From Candidatus Gastranaerophilales bacterium (GTDB lineage Bacteria; Cyanobacteriota; Vampirovibrionia; Gastranaerophilales; Gastranaerophilaceae): a DNA stretch of 64,000 bases. Shown here piece by piece: positions 7,767 to 15,968 of the stretch (position 1 is its first letter; the number at the start of each line of letters is the position of its first letter). The notes under the pieces were generated by a model. That model did no database searches and had not been told where the DNA came from. It saw only the letters and a program-made list of their open reading frames with translations. The stretch lies in assembly GCA_900769645.1 (NCBI GenBank), contig CAAGHI010000032.1, positions 1 through 64,000 of the forward strand, read 5' to 3'. The position numbers and the translations under genes were made by a program.

Positions 7767-8708
7767 ATGAAAGTTAGCGTAAAAGTGCCTGCAACAACGG
7801 CAAATTTGGGACCTGGGTTTGATTGTATGGGAATGGCATTGCCTATTTACAATACAATCACAATTGAAGAAACAGTTCTTCCGGGTACCGGTATTGAAAT
7901 CAACGCAATAAATGATGATGCATCGGCTGACGACTTGTTGTTTGAGCACATTCCGCTAGATGAAACAAGTATTATTTATAAGGCTGTTGAGCTGTTGTAC
8001 AACTCTATCGGGCAAACTCCTAGTGAGCTTAAAATCACAGTTCAATCGCAAATTCCGATAGCACGAGGTTTAGGAAGCAGCGCTTCAGTAATCGTTGGCG
8101 GACTTATTGCTGCTAATGAACTTTTAGGGAAACCGGCAGATGAAGTTGCCCTATTATCCATAGCAACAGAGGTCGAAGGGCACCCAGATAACGTTACACC
8201 GGCAATTGTTGGCGGTTTAGTAATAACTTCGCAAGAAGATGACGGTTCTATTGTTTACAAAAAGCTTGATTGGCCGGAAGAATGGAGCATAACTGTTTGT
8301 GTTCCTGACTATGAACTATCAACAGATATTTCTCGTTCTGTTTTGCCAAAAGAAGTTCCGATGGCAGATGCGGTGTTTAACGCAAAACGTTTAGGAATGT
8401 TTGTTCATGCTGTTCACACAAAAGACGCTGAACTTATAAAACTTGCGCTCCAAGACAGATTACATCAGCCGTACAGAATGAAATTGGTCCCGGGACTTGA
8501 TAAAATTATTGAAAACTTGAAGCACGAAGAAAATGTTCTTGGTTGTGTTTTGAGTGGTGCAGGTCCTTCTATAATCGTAATTTCGCAAAAGAACGGCTTA
8601 GATAAGATTAAATCTATTGTAAAAGATACTTGGGAAGATATGAACGTAAAAGTAAACATCATGACGCTTCCTGTTGAGCCACAAGGTGCACAAGTTATTA
8701 GCGAATAA
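7767..8708 (+). CDS. thrB: homoserine kinase
   Basis: Phosphorylates homoserine with ATP to O-phosphohomoserine, the precursor for threonine. It is 313 aa, the usual length for this GHMP kinase. Motif 1 is VPATTANLGPGFDCMGMAL (8-26), the ATP loop is PIARGLGSSASVIVGG, and the C-terminal VLSGAGPS motif is present. A gtgagga Shine-Dalgarno precedes the ATG. thrA and thrC are not in the window. The remnant downstream starts almost at its stop codon, so both may be on one transcript. Confidence 0.96.
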   Translation: MKVSVKVPATTANLGPGFDCMGMALPIYNTITIEETVLPGTGIEINAINDDASADDLLFEHIPLDETSIIYKAVELLYNSIGQTPSELKITVQSQIPIARGLGSSASVIVGGLIAANELLGKPADEVALLSIATEVEGHPDNVTPAIVGGLVITSQEDDGSIVYKKLDWPEEWSITVCVPDYELSTDISRSVLPKEVPMADAVFNAKRLGMFVHAVHTKDAELIKLALQDRLHQPYRMKLVPGLDKIIENLKHEENVLGCVLSGAGPSIIVISQKNGLDKIKSIVKDTWEDMNVKVNIMTLPVEPQGAQVISE

Positions 8709-8730
8709 TTTAAACAGATTTTTGAAACTT

Positions 8731-8964
8731 ATGTTGCCTGAAAATGAAGATAATTTGACTTTCAATGAAATTATCAGAGAAGCAAATAAATTCGGGTTAT
8801 TGGAGTCAAATCTGGAGCAGTGGACTGTTTACAGACAAAAACGCAATATCTCATCACACACTTATAATGAAGAAATCGCCAAAAGTGTAGTAGTGGTTGC
8901 TTATGAGTTTCAAAAAGAAGTTCATTTTGTGTTGGAACAATTAAAAAAGAATTGTCATGATTGA
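8731..8964 (+). pseudogene. truncated nucleotidyltransferase substrate-binding (HI0074-like) protein
   Basis: The translated segment FNEIIREANKFGLLES followed by RNISSHTYNEEIAKSV matches the C-terminal two thirds of the HI0074/NTase_sub_bind family, the HEPN-like partner of minimal nucleotidyltransferases. The usual first 40-50 residues are missing. The frame opens in thrB, with a TTG at 8674 and the first ATG at 8731, and neither has a good Shine-Dalgarno. I read it as a 5'-deleted remnant, although a shortened functional form cannot be excluded. It overlaps the next remnant by 8 nt, as is usual for the intact pair. Confidence 0.65.
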
Positions 8965-9175
8965 TTTAGAAGAAAAATATATTAATTTTATAAAAATTAC
9001 AGTTACAAAATTTGTGAAAGATTTTGAGTTATTTTTGTTTGGTTCAAGGGCAAAATTAAAAATATTATTTGAATTTGAAAACTCTACTCTTCCTTATCAA
9101 GTTGATGTCGTTGATTTAAAAACAGTTTCAGATGATTTTAAATCTCTAATAGGCAAGGATTTAATTAAATTATAA
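8957..9175 (+). pseudogene. minimal nucleotidyltransferase (MNT) with catalytic segment deleted
   Basis: A 72-residue frame keeps the family start (IDLEEKYINFIKITVTKF), the LFGSRAK motif and the end VDVVDLKTVSDDFKSLIGKD. The stretch that normally follows GSRARG, containing the SDIDL metal-binding aspartates, is gone: LFGSRAK runs straight into LKILFEFENSTLPYQVDVVD. The in-frame loss leaves about 72 of the usual 100 or so residues and no catalytic Asp pair. Together with the truncated partner upstream it forms a decayed two-gene nucleotidyltransferase module of the kind often classed as toxin-antitoxin. Confidence 0.7.
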
Positions 9176-9177
9176 AT

Positions 9178-9217
9178 AAAAAAGAGGGTTCATCGTATTG
9201 ATTGAATCCTCTTTTAT
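9178..9217. terminator. bidirectional hairpin terminator
   Basis: Stem aaagagggttca (9181-9192) pairs with ttgaatcctcttt (9202-9214), with A-runs on one side and T-runs on the other. It serves the remnant pair and the convergent gene at 9217-9756. Confidence 0.7.
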
Positions 9218-9756
9218 TAACCTTGACCTGTCATATCCGGTTTCAAGCTTTGTGCGCCGGCTTTTTCTTCTTCTTTGTATGCTTCGTATTCTTGTTGTGC
9301 TATTTTGATCTGAGAATCTAAGCTGTCTTTTCTTGTTTGTAGATCTTCTTCCAAATCTTTAAGTGGTTGGAGCATTGATTCTTGTTGCATTTCAAATACA
9401 TTTTCGAAATATGATTTAGCTTGTGCATATTGCATTTGCATTGCCATTTGCTTTTGGTTATATGCTTGGTAAGCCTCTTGACTCATACCCCCAGATGATG
9501 AGCCATCAGTTCCCATAAAGGATCCAAAAGCTCCAGCCATTCCAGAACCCGCCATCAACTGTTGCATATAGCCAGAATATTGAGCCTGCATTTGGTTTGA
9601 GATATTACGCTTTTGAGAGTCAAACATCTTTTGCATAGTCGCGATTTGTTTCGTGACTCGGCGCTGTTTGCTCAAGATCTGCGTCTGTTCATATTGTAAA
9701 TTTCGGAGGTACTTTCCGGCCATCAGTTTGCCGTAGGCACCCATTAAGAAACCCAT
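9217..9756 (-). CDS. hypothetical Met/Gln-rich coiled-coil protein
   Basis: Protein of 179 aa with no recognised family. A helical, Gln/Lys-rich N-terminal half (roughly residues 15-65, including YEQTQILSKQRRVTKQI) is split by a Gly/Ser/Met linker near 70-92 from a second predicted coiled coil (about 95-165) ending in EEEKAGAQSLKPDMTGQG. Met and Gln are unusually frequent. There is no signal peptide. An aaaggat Shine-Dalgarno precedes the ATG. The composition resembles structural or secretion-associated helical proteins, but nothing specific can be assigned. Confidence 0.75.
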   Translation of the reverse strand: MGFLMGAYGKLMAGKYLRNLQYEQTQILSKQRRVTKQIATMQKMFDSQKRNISNQMQAQYSGYMQQLMAGSGMAGAFGSFMGTDGSSSGGMSQEAYQAYNQKQMAMQMQYAQAKSYFENVFEMQQESMLQPLKDLEEDLQTRKDSLDSQIKIAQQEYEAYKEEEKAGAQSLKPDMTGQG

Positions 9757-9901
9757 GATCTAATATCCTTTACGTTTATAGTCCTCGTAAATATATAAAG
9801 TATTTTTTCCCTAAGAAATTGCCTTTTTAATGACATGAATGTTTACATTTCGTAACAATTGATTATGTAAAAAGTTAATAATGAAAATTCAAAACTTTTA
9901 G

Positions 9902-9925
9902 ACTCCGGATCGCAGTCCGGAGTGA
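9902..9925. repeat. short palindromic repeat (actccgga...tccggagtgac)
   Basis: actccgga (9902-9909) and tccggagt (9915-9922) form a perfect 8-bp hairpin, followed by gac. It resembles the hairpins near 27226-27288 and 45811-45838, which also run into aatgac. This is likely a dispersed intergenic element. The rest of 9757-9970 is AT-rich with no further signal seen. Confidence 0.5.
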
Positions 9926-9970
9926 CAGTTACGTGGAAGCTATTTTTTAATTGCTATTACATTTCTGCAT

Positions 9971-11005
9971 TTATCTATAATACGTAACCAAAATATCAGG
10001 CTCAAAGCTTTTTATATCAGAAAACTTAAAATTCAAAGATTTATTAATATCATCAATTTGCTGAAAATCAAAGCAAGATAAAGACCTATTATCACCAGTA
10101 ATTTTAGGCGCAATGAAATGGTAAATCTTATCAGCATACATAAGTGCAGAACCTGCAAGGTGCCCTCCGCTTTCGACTAAAACACTCTTTATTCCGAGCT
10201 CATAAGCCTTATTAAAAACAAATTCCAAATCTAATTTGTTATCATGCGCAGGCGTTTTAATAAAATTCACGCCACCTTCAAACATGTCTAAAGAGTCATT
10301 AAATAAGTAAATTTCTCCGTTTTTGTAAATAGGAGCTTCAAGATTTGTTCTAAGTTTTCTATCGAGAATAATCTTTTTTCGATGCAACATTGTCGGATTG
10401 TCTGCTAAAATAGTTGCAGATGACGTCATTATGGCATCATAGCGATTTCTAATAGCTTTAACTTCTTCCCTTGCTTTTTCCGAGGTAATCCACTTGGAAG
10501 AACCATTTTTAGTCGCAATCTTTCCATCAAGCGTTGTCGCAGTTTTAATTGCAACAAAAACTTTTTTCTGAGTCATGTTTTTTATAAATACTTCATTTAA
10601 AATTTTACATTCATCTTCCAAAACATGCTCAACGACCTCAATTCCGGTATTTTTAAGCTTTCTAATACCATTTCCGGCAACAATCGGATTAACATCTTGC
10701 ATGCCTATGACAACTCGTTTTAAGCCTCTTTCAATAATCAAATCTGCGCAAGGAGGGGTTTTGCCGTGATGTGAACAAGGCTCAAGGTTAACAATCAAAG
10801 TTCCTCCTTTTTCTTCGCCATTGGTTAGTTTTAGCAAAGCATCACGTTCTGCATGATTTTCACCATATTTGTGATGAAATCCTGTCGAAATTTCATTTCC
10901 ATCTTTATCTAAAACGACACAGCCGACAAGAGGATTTGGAGAGGTTTGCCCCTCACCTCCTTTGGCTAGTTCTATACATTTTTTCATATATTTGTCATAG
11001 TCCAT
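9971..11005 (-). CDS. ribD: bifunctional riboflavin deaminase/reductase
   Basis: Second and third steps of riboflavin synthesis: deamination of the pyrimidine product of GTP cyclohydrolase II, then NADPH reduction of the ribose side chain. It is 344 aa. The N-terminal zinc deaminase has HAE (51-53) and EPCSHHGKTPPC, with Cys77 and Cys86. The C-terminal reductase begins near FVAIKTATTLDGKIAT and has SSKWITSEKAR. The gene stands alone; ribE, ribBA and ribH are not nearby and no FMN riboswitch is visible. TACAAT lies 6 nt before the ATG, so it is probably leaderless. Confidence 0.95.
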   Translation of the reverse strand: MDYDKYMKKCIELAKGGEGQTSPNPLVGCVVLDKDGNEISTGFHHKYGENHAERDALLKLTNGEEKGGTLIVNLEPCSHHGKTPPCADLIIERGLKRVVIGMQDVNPIVAGNGIRKLKNTGIEVVEHVLEDECKILNEVFIKNMTQKKVFVAIKTATTLDGKIATKNGSSKWITSEKAREEVKAIRNRYDAIMTSSATILADNPTMLHRKKIILDRKLRTNLEAPIYKNGEIYLFNDSLDMFEGGVNFIKTPAHDNKLDLEFVFNKAYELGIKSVLVESGGHLAGSALMYADKIYHFIAPKITGDNRSLSCFDFQQIDDINKSLNFKFSDIKSFEPDILVTYYR

Positions 11006-11011
11006 ATTTGT

Positions 11012-11017
11012 ATTGTA
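11012..11017 (-). promoter_or_regulatory. -10 box TACAAT, 6 nt before ribD ATG
   Basis: On the minus strand TACAAT is exactly 6 nt from the ribD start, with no Shine-Dalgarno sequence. No convincing -35 box is seen at 16-18 nt. Confidence 0.5.
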
Positions 11018-11061
11018 TAATAAATAAACAGAATTGGGATATTAATATAAGGAGAGAATTT

Positions 11062-11724
11062 ATGGATTTAAAATATATCGGACACAGCGCTTTTGAATTT
11101 ACACTAAAAGACAGATCAATTTTGGTTGACCCATACGTTAGCATTAATCCAAAATACAACTGGCATGAACGCAATATTACAGATATTTTTGTAACACATG
11201 CACATGGTGATCATTTAGGCGAAGCAATTGAAATTGCAAAAGAAAAAGATGCTACAATTACAGCAGCATTTGAACTTGCAAATTACCTAAGAGAACAAGG
11301 GTGTAAGGTTCGTTCAGTTGGCTTTGGTGGTTGGATTAACTATGATTGGGGTAGAGTTGTATTTGTTCCGGCGTTCCATTCAAGCTCTTTACCTGATGGA
11401 AGATATGCCGGAGAAGCTGCCGGTATAATTTTTGATATCGAAGGTGCAAAAATCTACCACGCCGGTGACACTTGCCTAACTTCTGAAATGAAGACTCTAA
11501 AAGAATTATACAGACCAAACATTGCTCTATTACCTATTGGCGGAAACTACACAATGGATGTTGAACATGCGGCTGTTGCAGCTGATTGGATTGGGGCTCA
11601 AACAGTAATCCCTATGCACTACAATACATTCCCAGAAATTCAGGCTGACTTGCAAAGATTTATGCAACTTATCCAAATTAACAACTCAAATTGCATTATC
11701 TTGGATCCGGAAAAAGTTAATTAG
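11062..11724 (+). CDS. UPF0173 family metal-dependent hydrolase
   Basis: Metallo-beta-lactamase fold hydrolase of 220 aa, the usual size of the UPF0173 (YtkL-like) family, whose substrate is unknown. It has the zinc motif THAHGDHLGEA near residue 50, YHAGDT near 133, and a late PMHYNTFPE. The ATG at 11062 follows a perfect aaggagag, so the upstream extension to 10936 is rejected. It is divergent from ribD, with the two starts 56 nt apart. Confidence 0.9.
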   Translation: MDLKYIGHSAFEFTLKDRSILVDPYVSINPKYNWHERNITDIFVTHAHGDHLGEAIEIAKEKDATITAAFELANYLREQGCKVRSVGFGGWINYDWGRVVFVPAFHSSSLPDGRYAGEAAGIIFDIEGAKIYHAGDTCLTSEMKTLKELYRPNIALLPIGGNYTMDVEHAAVAADWIGAQTVIPMHYNTFPEIQADLQRFMQLIQINNSNCIILDPEKVN

Positions 11725-11784
11725 TCAAATTTCCTATTGAAAAAATTGCTATTTGACGATAATTTGACAATAAAATGGAGATAG

Positions 11785-12756
11785 ATGATGGATATTTTGT
11801 TTGTTATAGACAGGCTTGAGCTTAAATATTTTGAGTTCAACAATCTTGTGACGAATTTTTGGTTAATTCGTGAACTTTTGAATGAAAATAAAAATGTTTG
11901 GATAACAACTATTGATAAGCTTGGACTCAGAGCAGGCGAACCTTTTACACACTGTTTTGAAGCTTATGAAAAAGATGGCAATATCTTTTATGACAAGTCT
12001 GAGTATTTGAAAAACATAAACGACTTTCAGCTTGTAATGTTTCGTCCTGATCCGCCTGTTGACTTGGATTATATCAGCGCAACGTACATTTTTGACTTTG
12101 TGGATAGAAACAAAACGCTTATTTTAAATGATCCAAAGGCGATTAGAGATTTCAATGAAAAAATGCATACATGTAAGTTTTTAAACTTGATGCCGGAAAA
12201 CATTGTAACTTCGTCAAAATCTGACATTATGGAGTTTTTAAATGAGCATGAAGAAATTGTCTTAAAGCCGCTTAATGCCTGCTTTGGTGCCGGTGTTATG
12301 ACTCTTAAAAAAGGTGACAAAAACACAGCCGTAATTATTAATACAATGACCAATAATGGCACAAAACTTGCAATGGTTCAAAAATATATTCCAAAAGCAA
12401 AATTTGGCGACAAGCGCGTAATGTTTTTAGGCGAGGAGGTTTTAGAGGTTTGTGTCCAAAAACTTCCTTCAAATGACGATTTCAAATTCTGTGAACACTG
12501 TGATAGTAATATCATCAAGGCGGAATTGACTCCGAGCGAAAGAGAAAAATTCGCACCTGTTGCAAAAGATTTGAGCAAACTAGGTTTACCACTTGTCGGA
12601 CTTGATGTAATTGATGAAAAAATTATCGAAATTAACGTTACAAGCCCTTGTTACTTCATAAAAGAGGTAAATGGGCACTTCAATTGCAATCTGGAAAAGA
12701 AAATTACAGGATTTATACTGAAACAAGTTGAAGAATTCTTGTGTTGCAGAGCGTAA
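11785..12756 (+). CDS. gshB: glutathione synthetase-like ATP-grasp ligase
   Basis: Joins gamma-glutamylcysteine and glycine with ATP to make glutathione. It is 323 aa, matching bacterial GshB. The pre-ATP-grasp domain has MFRPDPPVDLDYISATYIFD and NDPKAIRDFNEKMH. The ATP-grasp part has IVLKPLNACFGAGV and the metal/ATP residues of GLDVIDEKIIEINVTSPC. A ggagata Shine-Dalgarno serves two tandem ATGs, of which the first is used here. No gshA is in the window. A related ATP-grasp ligase with another peptide product cannot be excluded. Confidence 0.85.
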   Translation: MMDILFVIDRLELKYFEFNNLVTNFWLIRELLNENKNVWITTIDKLGLRAGEPFTHCFEAYEKDGNIFYDKSEYLKNINDFQLVMFRPDPPVDLDYISATYIFDFVDRNKTLILNDPKAIRDFNEKMHTCKFLNLMPENIVTSSKSDIMEFLNEHEEIVLKPLNACFGAGVMTLKKGDKNTAVIINTMTNNGTKLAMVQKYIPKAKFGDKRVMFLGEEVLEVCVQKLPSNDDFKFCEHCDSNIIKAELTPSEREKFAPVAKDLSKLGLPLVGLDVIDEKIIEINVTSPCYFIKEVNGHFNCNLEKKITGFILKQVEEFLCCRA

Positions 12757-12765
12757 TAAATTACA

Positions 12766-12792
12766 AACAAAAAAGCGGAACAAATGTTCCGC
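12766..12792 (-). terminator. terminator of tsaD
   Basis: The inverted repeat gcggaa...ttccgc (12775-12792) is followed on the minus strand by a T6 run, placing a Rho-independent terminator beyond the tsaD stop. Confidence 0.7.
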
Positions 12793-12833
12793 AAGGTTTC
12801 ATAGTATAGTTTCCCAAGATGTTTACAACTAAC

Positions 12834-12868
12834 AAATACCTGTCAAAGAAAATTTTTGACAGGTATTT
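12834..12868. other. perfect 14-bp inverted repeat
   Basis: aaatacctgtcaaa (12834-12847) and tttgacaggtattt (12855-12868) are exact reverse complements around a 7-nt loop, in the gap between convergent gshB and tsaD. It could be a second terminator hairpin or a dyad binding site. It lacks a clear T-run on either side. Confidence 0.6.
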
Positions 12869-12895
12869 AGTGTAAATTTTACAATTGTTAATAAT

Positions 12896-13951
12896 TTATT
12901 TTACTCTTGAGAAAACTTCAACATTTACATCATCAAAAGTATTTGTGTTGAAATAAGCGCAAGATGCAACCATAGTGGCGTTATCAGTACAATATTTCAT
13001 TGGAGGCGCAAAAACTTTGTAACCCTCATCTTGCAATGCAAAAATCTTCTTTCTAATCTCTGAATTTGCAGCAACACCGCCTGCAATAACAACTTGATTG
13101 TAGTTATTTTCTTGTAATGCACGTTTCAATTTATGCAAAAGAGTTGAAGAAACAGTTTCTTGAAAACTTGCACAAATGTCTGCAACAGGCATTTCTTTGC
13201 CATCAAAAGATTTCACAAGTCGAAGAACTGCAGTTTTAAGTCCGCTAAAGCTGAAATTATAACCATCAACACGAGATTCCGGCAACTTGAATGCAAAAGG
13301 ATTTCCCTCTTGAGCTAGTTTATCCAACTTTGGTCCTCCCGGGTAAGGTAACCCGATAAGTCTTGCGACCTTGTCATAAGCTTCTCCAACAGCATCATCA
13401 ATTGTTTCGCCAAGAATTGTTTGCTCAGAATACGACTTAACATCAATAATCTGCGTGTGTCCGCCACTGACAAGCAAAGCCATAAACGGAGGCTTCAAGT
13501 CTGTATCAAGGTAATTTCCACAAAGATGCGCATTTAGGTGATTTACCCCGATAAATGGCTTGTCATAAGTTAAAGCTAATGTTTTAGCGGCATTAAGACC
13601 GACGAGCAAGCACCCGACTAGCCCTGGGCCGACAGTTCCGGCAAAAGCCGTAATATCTTCCGGACTAAGTCCTATATTTTCTTTTGCTTGTTTAAATGCT
13701 TCTTCAATTACAATATTAATTGAATCCAAGTGTTCTCTTGCTGCAATTTCAGGAATTACGCCTCCAAATTGAGCATGAGTCTTAATCTGTGATGCCACAA
13801 CGTTTGCAATGACTTCACGACCATTTTTCACAATAGCACAAGCCGTTTCATCGCAACTTGATTCTATCGCCATAATATAGTTATCATAACCGCTTTCCGG
13901 TCCAATTGTAACAGGTTCTTTTGAGAACAATTTATTTTTTGTATTTTTCAT
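12896..13951 (-). CDS. tsaD: tRNA N6-adenosine threonylcarbamoyltransferase
   Basis: Transfers the threonylcarbamoyl group to A37 of ANN-decoding tRNAs, acting with TsaB and TsaE. It is 351 aa. It has MAIESSCDETACAIV, the metal motif GVNHLNAHLCG, LLVSGGHTQI and a late VIAGGVAANSEIR. The ATG at 13951 lies 6 nt after TATAAT. It adds about 28 residues before the domain start MAIESS, where a second ATG exists without any Shine-Dalgarno. The longer frame up to 14008 has no signal. TsaB and TsaE are not in the window. Confidence 0.93.
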   Translation of the reverse strand: MKNTKNKLFSKEPVTIGPESGYDNYIMAIESSCDETACAIVKNGREVIANVVASQIKTHAQFGGVIPEIAAREHLDSINIVIEEAFKQAKENIGLSPEDITAFAGTVGPGLVGCLLVGLNAAKTLALTYDKPFIGVNHLNAHLCGNYLDTDLKPPFMALLVSGGHTQIIDVKSYSEQTILGETIDDAVGEAYDKVARLIGLPYPGGPKLDKLAQEGNPFAFKLPESRVDGYNFSFSGLKTAVLRLVKSFDGKEMPVADICASFQETVSSTLLHKLKRALQENNYNQVVIAGGVAANSEIRKKIFALQDEGYKVFAPPMKYCTDNATMVASCAYFNTNTFDDVNVEVFSRVK

Positions 13952-13957
13952 AGTATT

Positions 13958-13963
13958 ATTATA
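13958..13963 (-). promoter_or_regulatory. -10 box TATAAT, 6 nt before tsaD ATG
   Basis: A consensus -10 box on the minus strand, exactly 6 nt before the chosen start and without Shine-Dalgarno. No good -35 box is seen. The adjoining 13980-14050 holds low-complexity DNA with two ggca/cactaagg-like units and a ctcgctatcgctcg palindrome. Confidence 0.55.
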
Positions 13964-14062
13964 ATATAAACAAAGTAAATGGTGATAGAGAAAAAGGCAA
14001 TAAGGCACTAAGTTACTAGGACACTAAGGCAAATCGCTCGCTATCGCTCGAAAAGGGATAAA

Positions 14063-15346
14063 ATGAAATTTATAGATAAATCAAAAATTAGGGTAGTATC
14101 AGGACGTGGCGGCAACGGAATGGTTGCTTGGCGCAGAGAAAAATACGTTGACAAAGGCGGTCCGGCAGGCGGTGACGGCGGACGTGGTGGTGATGTATAT
14201 TTGATTGGCGATGAAAATATGTCGACTCTTATGGATTTTAAGCACAAATCTGTTTTTAAAGCAGAAGCAGGCGAAAATGGTGGCATAAAAAACATGCATG
14301 GTCGTTGTGCCAAAGATTTGTTTATAAAAGTTCCTGTCGGAACAGTTGTTCGTGACGTAAAAACAGGTAATATTATTGCCGATTTAACAGAGCATGAACA
14401 AAAAGTTATGGTTGCAAAAGGCGGCCGTGGTGGACGTGGAAACGCTCGATTTGCAACTGCACAAAAGCGTGCTCCACAGTTTTGTGAACCTGGAGAACCT
14501 CCAATTGAGCGTGAATTGTTCTTAGAATTAAAACTTATTGCCGATGTTGGGCTTTTAGGTATGCCAAATGCAGGTAAATCAACCCTTATCAGTCGCATTA
14601 GTTCTGCAAAACCTAAAATTGCAGATTATCCGTTTACAACACTTATTCCAAACCTCGGAGTTGTAAAGAAACGCAGCGGAGACGGCTATGTAGTTGCGGA
14701 TATTCCAGGGCTAATTGAGGGCGCTTCAGAAGGTGTTGGACTCGGTCATGACTTTTTGAGACACGTTGAAAGATGTCGTTTCTTAGTGCACCTTGTTGAT
14801 TCGACTGGGGAAAATCCTTTTGACAACTACAAAAAGATTAATTTAGAACTTGAAAAGCACTCTGAACACCTTGCAAATCTTTACCAAATCGTAGCTTTGA
14901 ATAAAATTGACTCAATTGATGAAGAGAAAAAGTTAGAGCTATTAAAACAGTTTAAAGAAGTTGCTCAAGATGTATTTGAAATTTCTGCCGTAACCGGAGA
15001 AAACGTAGACAAACTCGTCGATTTTATGGGCGAAAAAGTAGATGAAATTCCAAAACCTCAAACAAATATTGTTGTCGAAGAGGATTTAGGTGCTTACAAT
15101 AACGATGACAGCTCATTTGAAATTTACAAAGTTGCTAAAGATACATATATTATTGAAGGCGGGAAAATTTCAAGAATTGCCGGAGTTACAGATGAGCGTA
15201 ATTCTGAACAGGTTATCAGGTTCCAAAACATCATGAAAGGGATGGGTGTATTTGAAGAACTTGCTAAAAAAGGCATAAAAGATGGTGATACAATTATTAT
15301 TGGTCACTTGGAATTCGCTTTTTATTCAGATGAAATTTTTGGATAA
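14063..15346 (+). CDS. obg: GTPase Obg/CgtA
   Basis: Essential ribosome-associated GTPase of 427 aa. The Gly-rich Obg domain (about 1-155) has DKSKIRVVSGRGGNG and repeated GG-rich turns. The G domain starts near 160 with GMPNAGKSTL, followed by DIPGLIEG and NKID. A C-terminal OCT domain ends in GHLEFAFYSDEIFG. The Shine-Dalgarno is aaggga. yjbQ follows after 20 nt, suggesting one transcript. Confidence 0.97.
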   Translation: MKFIDKSKIRVVSGRGGNGMVAWRREKYVDKGGPAGGDGGRGGDVYLIGDENMSTLMDFKHKSVFKAEAGENGGIKNMHGRCAKDLFIKVPVGTVVRDVKTGNIIADLTEHEQKVMVAKGGRGGRGNARFATAQKRAPQFCEPGEPPIERELFLELKLIADVGLLGMPNAGKSTLISRISSAKPKIADYPFTTLIPNLGVVKKRSGDGYVVADIPGLIEGASEGVGLGHDFLRHVERCRFLVHLVDSTGENPFDNYKKINLELEKHSEHLANLYQIVALNKIDSIDEEKKLELLKQFKEVAQDVFEISAVTGENVDKLVDFMGEKVDEIPKPQTNIVVEEDLGAYNNDDSSFEIYKVAKDTYIIEGGKISRIAGVTDERNSEQVIRFQNIMKGMGVFEELAKKGIKDGDTIIIGHLEFAFYSDEIFG

Positions 15347-15366
15347 ATTGACTAAAAGGAGTTTAT

Positions 15367-15783
15367 ATGACAGTAATTAATGCAAAATTTAGTGTAAATA
15401 CAAAAGGAAATACGGATATAATTGACATTACACAAAAGGTCAAAAATGCGGTGTATATGCATTCTTTGCAAAACGCAGTTGTCCATGTTTATGTTGCCGG
15501 AAGTACTGTTTCAATAACTAATATTGAATTTGAACCTGGGCTTTTGGTTGATTTACCTGAGGCTTTGGATAAAATTGCACCTATTGATGCAGAATATCAT
15601 CATGATGCAACTTGGCATGACGGCAACGGTTATGCACACGTAAGGGCTTCAATTGTTGGGAATTCAACAATGGTTCCATTAATAGATGGAGCACTACAAT
15701 TGGGGCAGTGGCAACAAATCGTGCTTGTTGATTTTGACAATAAGGCAAGGACAAGAACGGTTTATGTACAAATTGTTTATTAA
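15367..15783 (+). CDS. yjbQ: YjbQ family protein (UPF0047)
   Basis: Small single-domain protein of 138 aa, full length for the UPF0047 family. It contains EYHHDATWHDGNGYAHVRASIVG and the GQWQQIVLVDFD segment that hold the conserved His/Asp/Glu site. Family members show weak thiamine-phosphate synthase activity in vitro, but the real role is unclear. A perfect aaaggag precedes the ATG. It is likely cotranscribed with obg. Confidence 0.9.
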   Translation: MTVINAKFSVNTKGNTDIIDITQKVKNAVYMHSLQNAVVHVYVAGSTVSITNIEFEPGLLVDLPEALDKIAPIDAEYHHDATWHDGNGYAHVRASIVGNSTMVPLIDGALQLGQWQQIVLVDFDNKARTRTVYVQIVY

Positions 15784-15902
15784 TAAAACATTAAAATATC
15801 CGTGCACACTTTTGCATAGCAGGAAGCGAGAAGCCTTGCATTTTTATTAAACGGTTTTTAAATAATTAATTATTTCTTAATGTTTCAAAAGGTAATATCC
15901 AC

Positions 15903-15931
15903 TTGATTACTTTTTTTGTTGATGGTATAAA
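15903..15931 (+). promoter_or_regulatory. gap promoter TTGATT-N17-TATAAA
   Basis: -35 TTGATT at 15903-15908, spacer of 17, -10 TATAAA at 15926-15931. The transcript would have a leader of about 30 nt with an aaagaaagg Shine-Dalgarno before the gap ATG. Confidence 0.7.
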
Positions 15932-15968
15932 AAATTTGTGAGAGTTTTACAAAAGAAAGGAAACACTT

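Noticed and set aside
10936..11061. N-terminal extension of the UPF0173 hydrolase
   Set aside because: It would run through the ribD start region; a perfect aaggagag precedes the later ATG.
11006..11061. FMN riboswitch upstream of ribD
   Set aside because: Only 56 nt separate the divergent starts and no RFN-like conserved blocks are present.
13980..14050. CRISPR-like short repeats before obg
   Set aside because: Only two imperfect ggcactaag-like units with no regular spacers; it is low-complexity intergenic DNA.
14041..14598. 185-codon minus-strand frame across obg
   Set aside because: Pro/Ser/Arg-rich composition reflects the reverse of a Gly-rich domain; it extends beyond the obg start and has no start signals.
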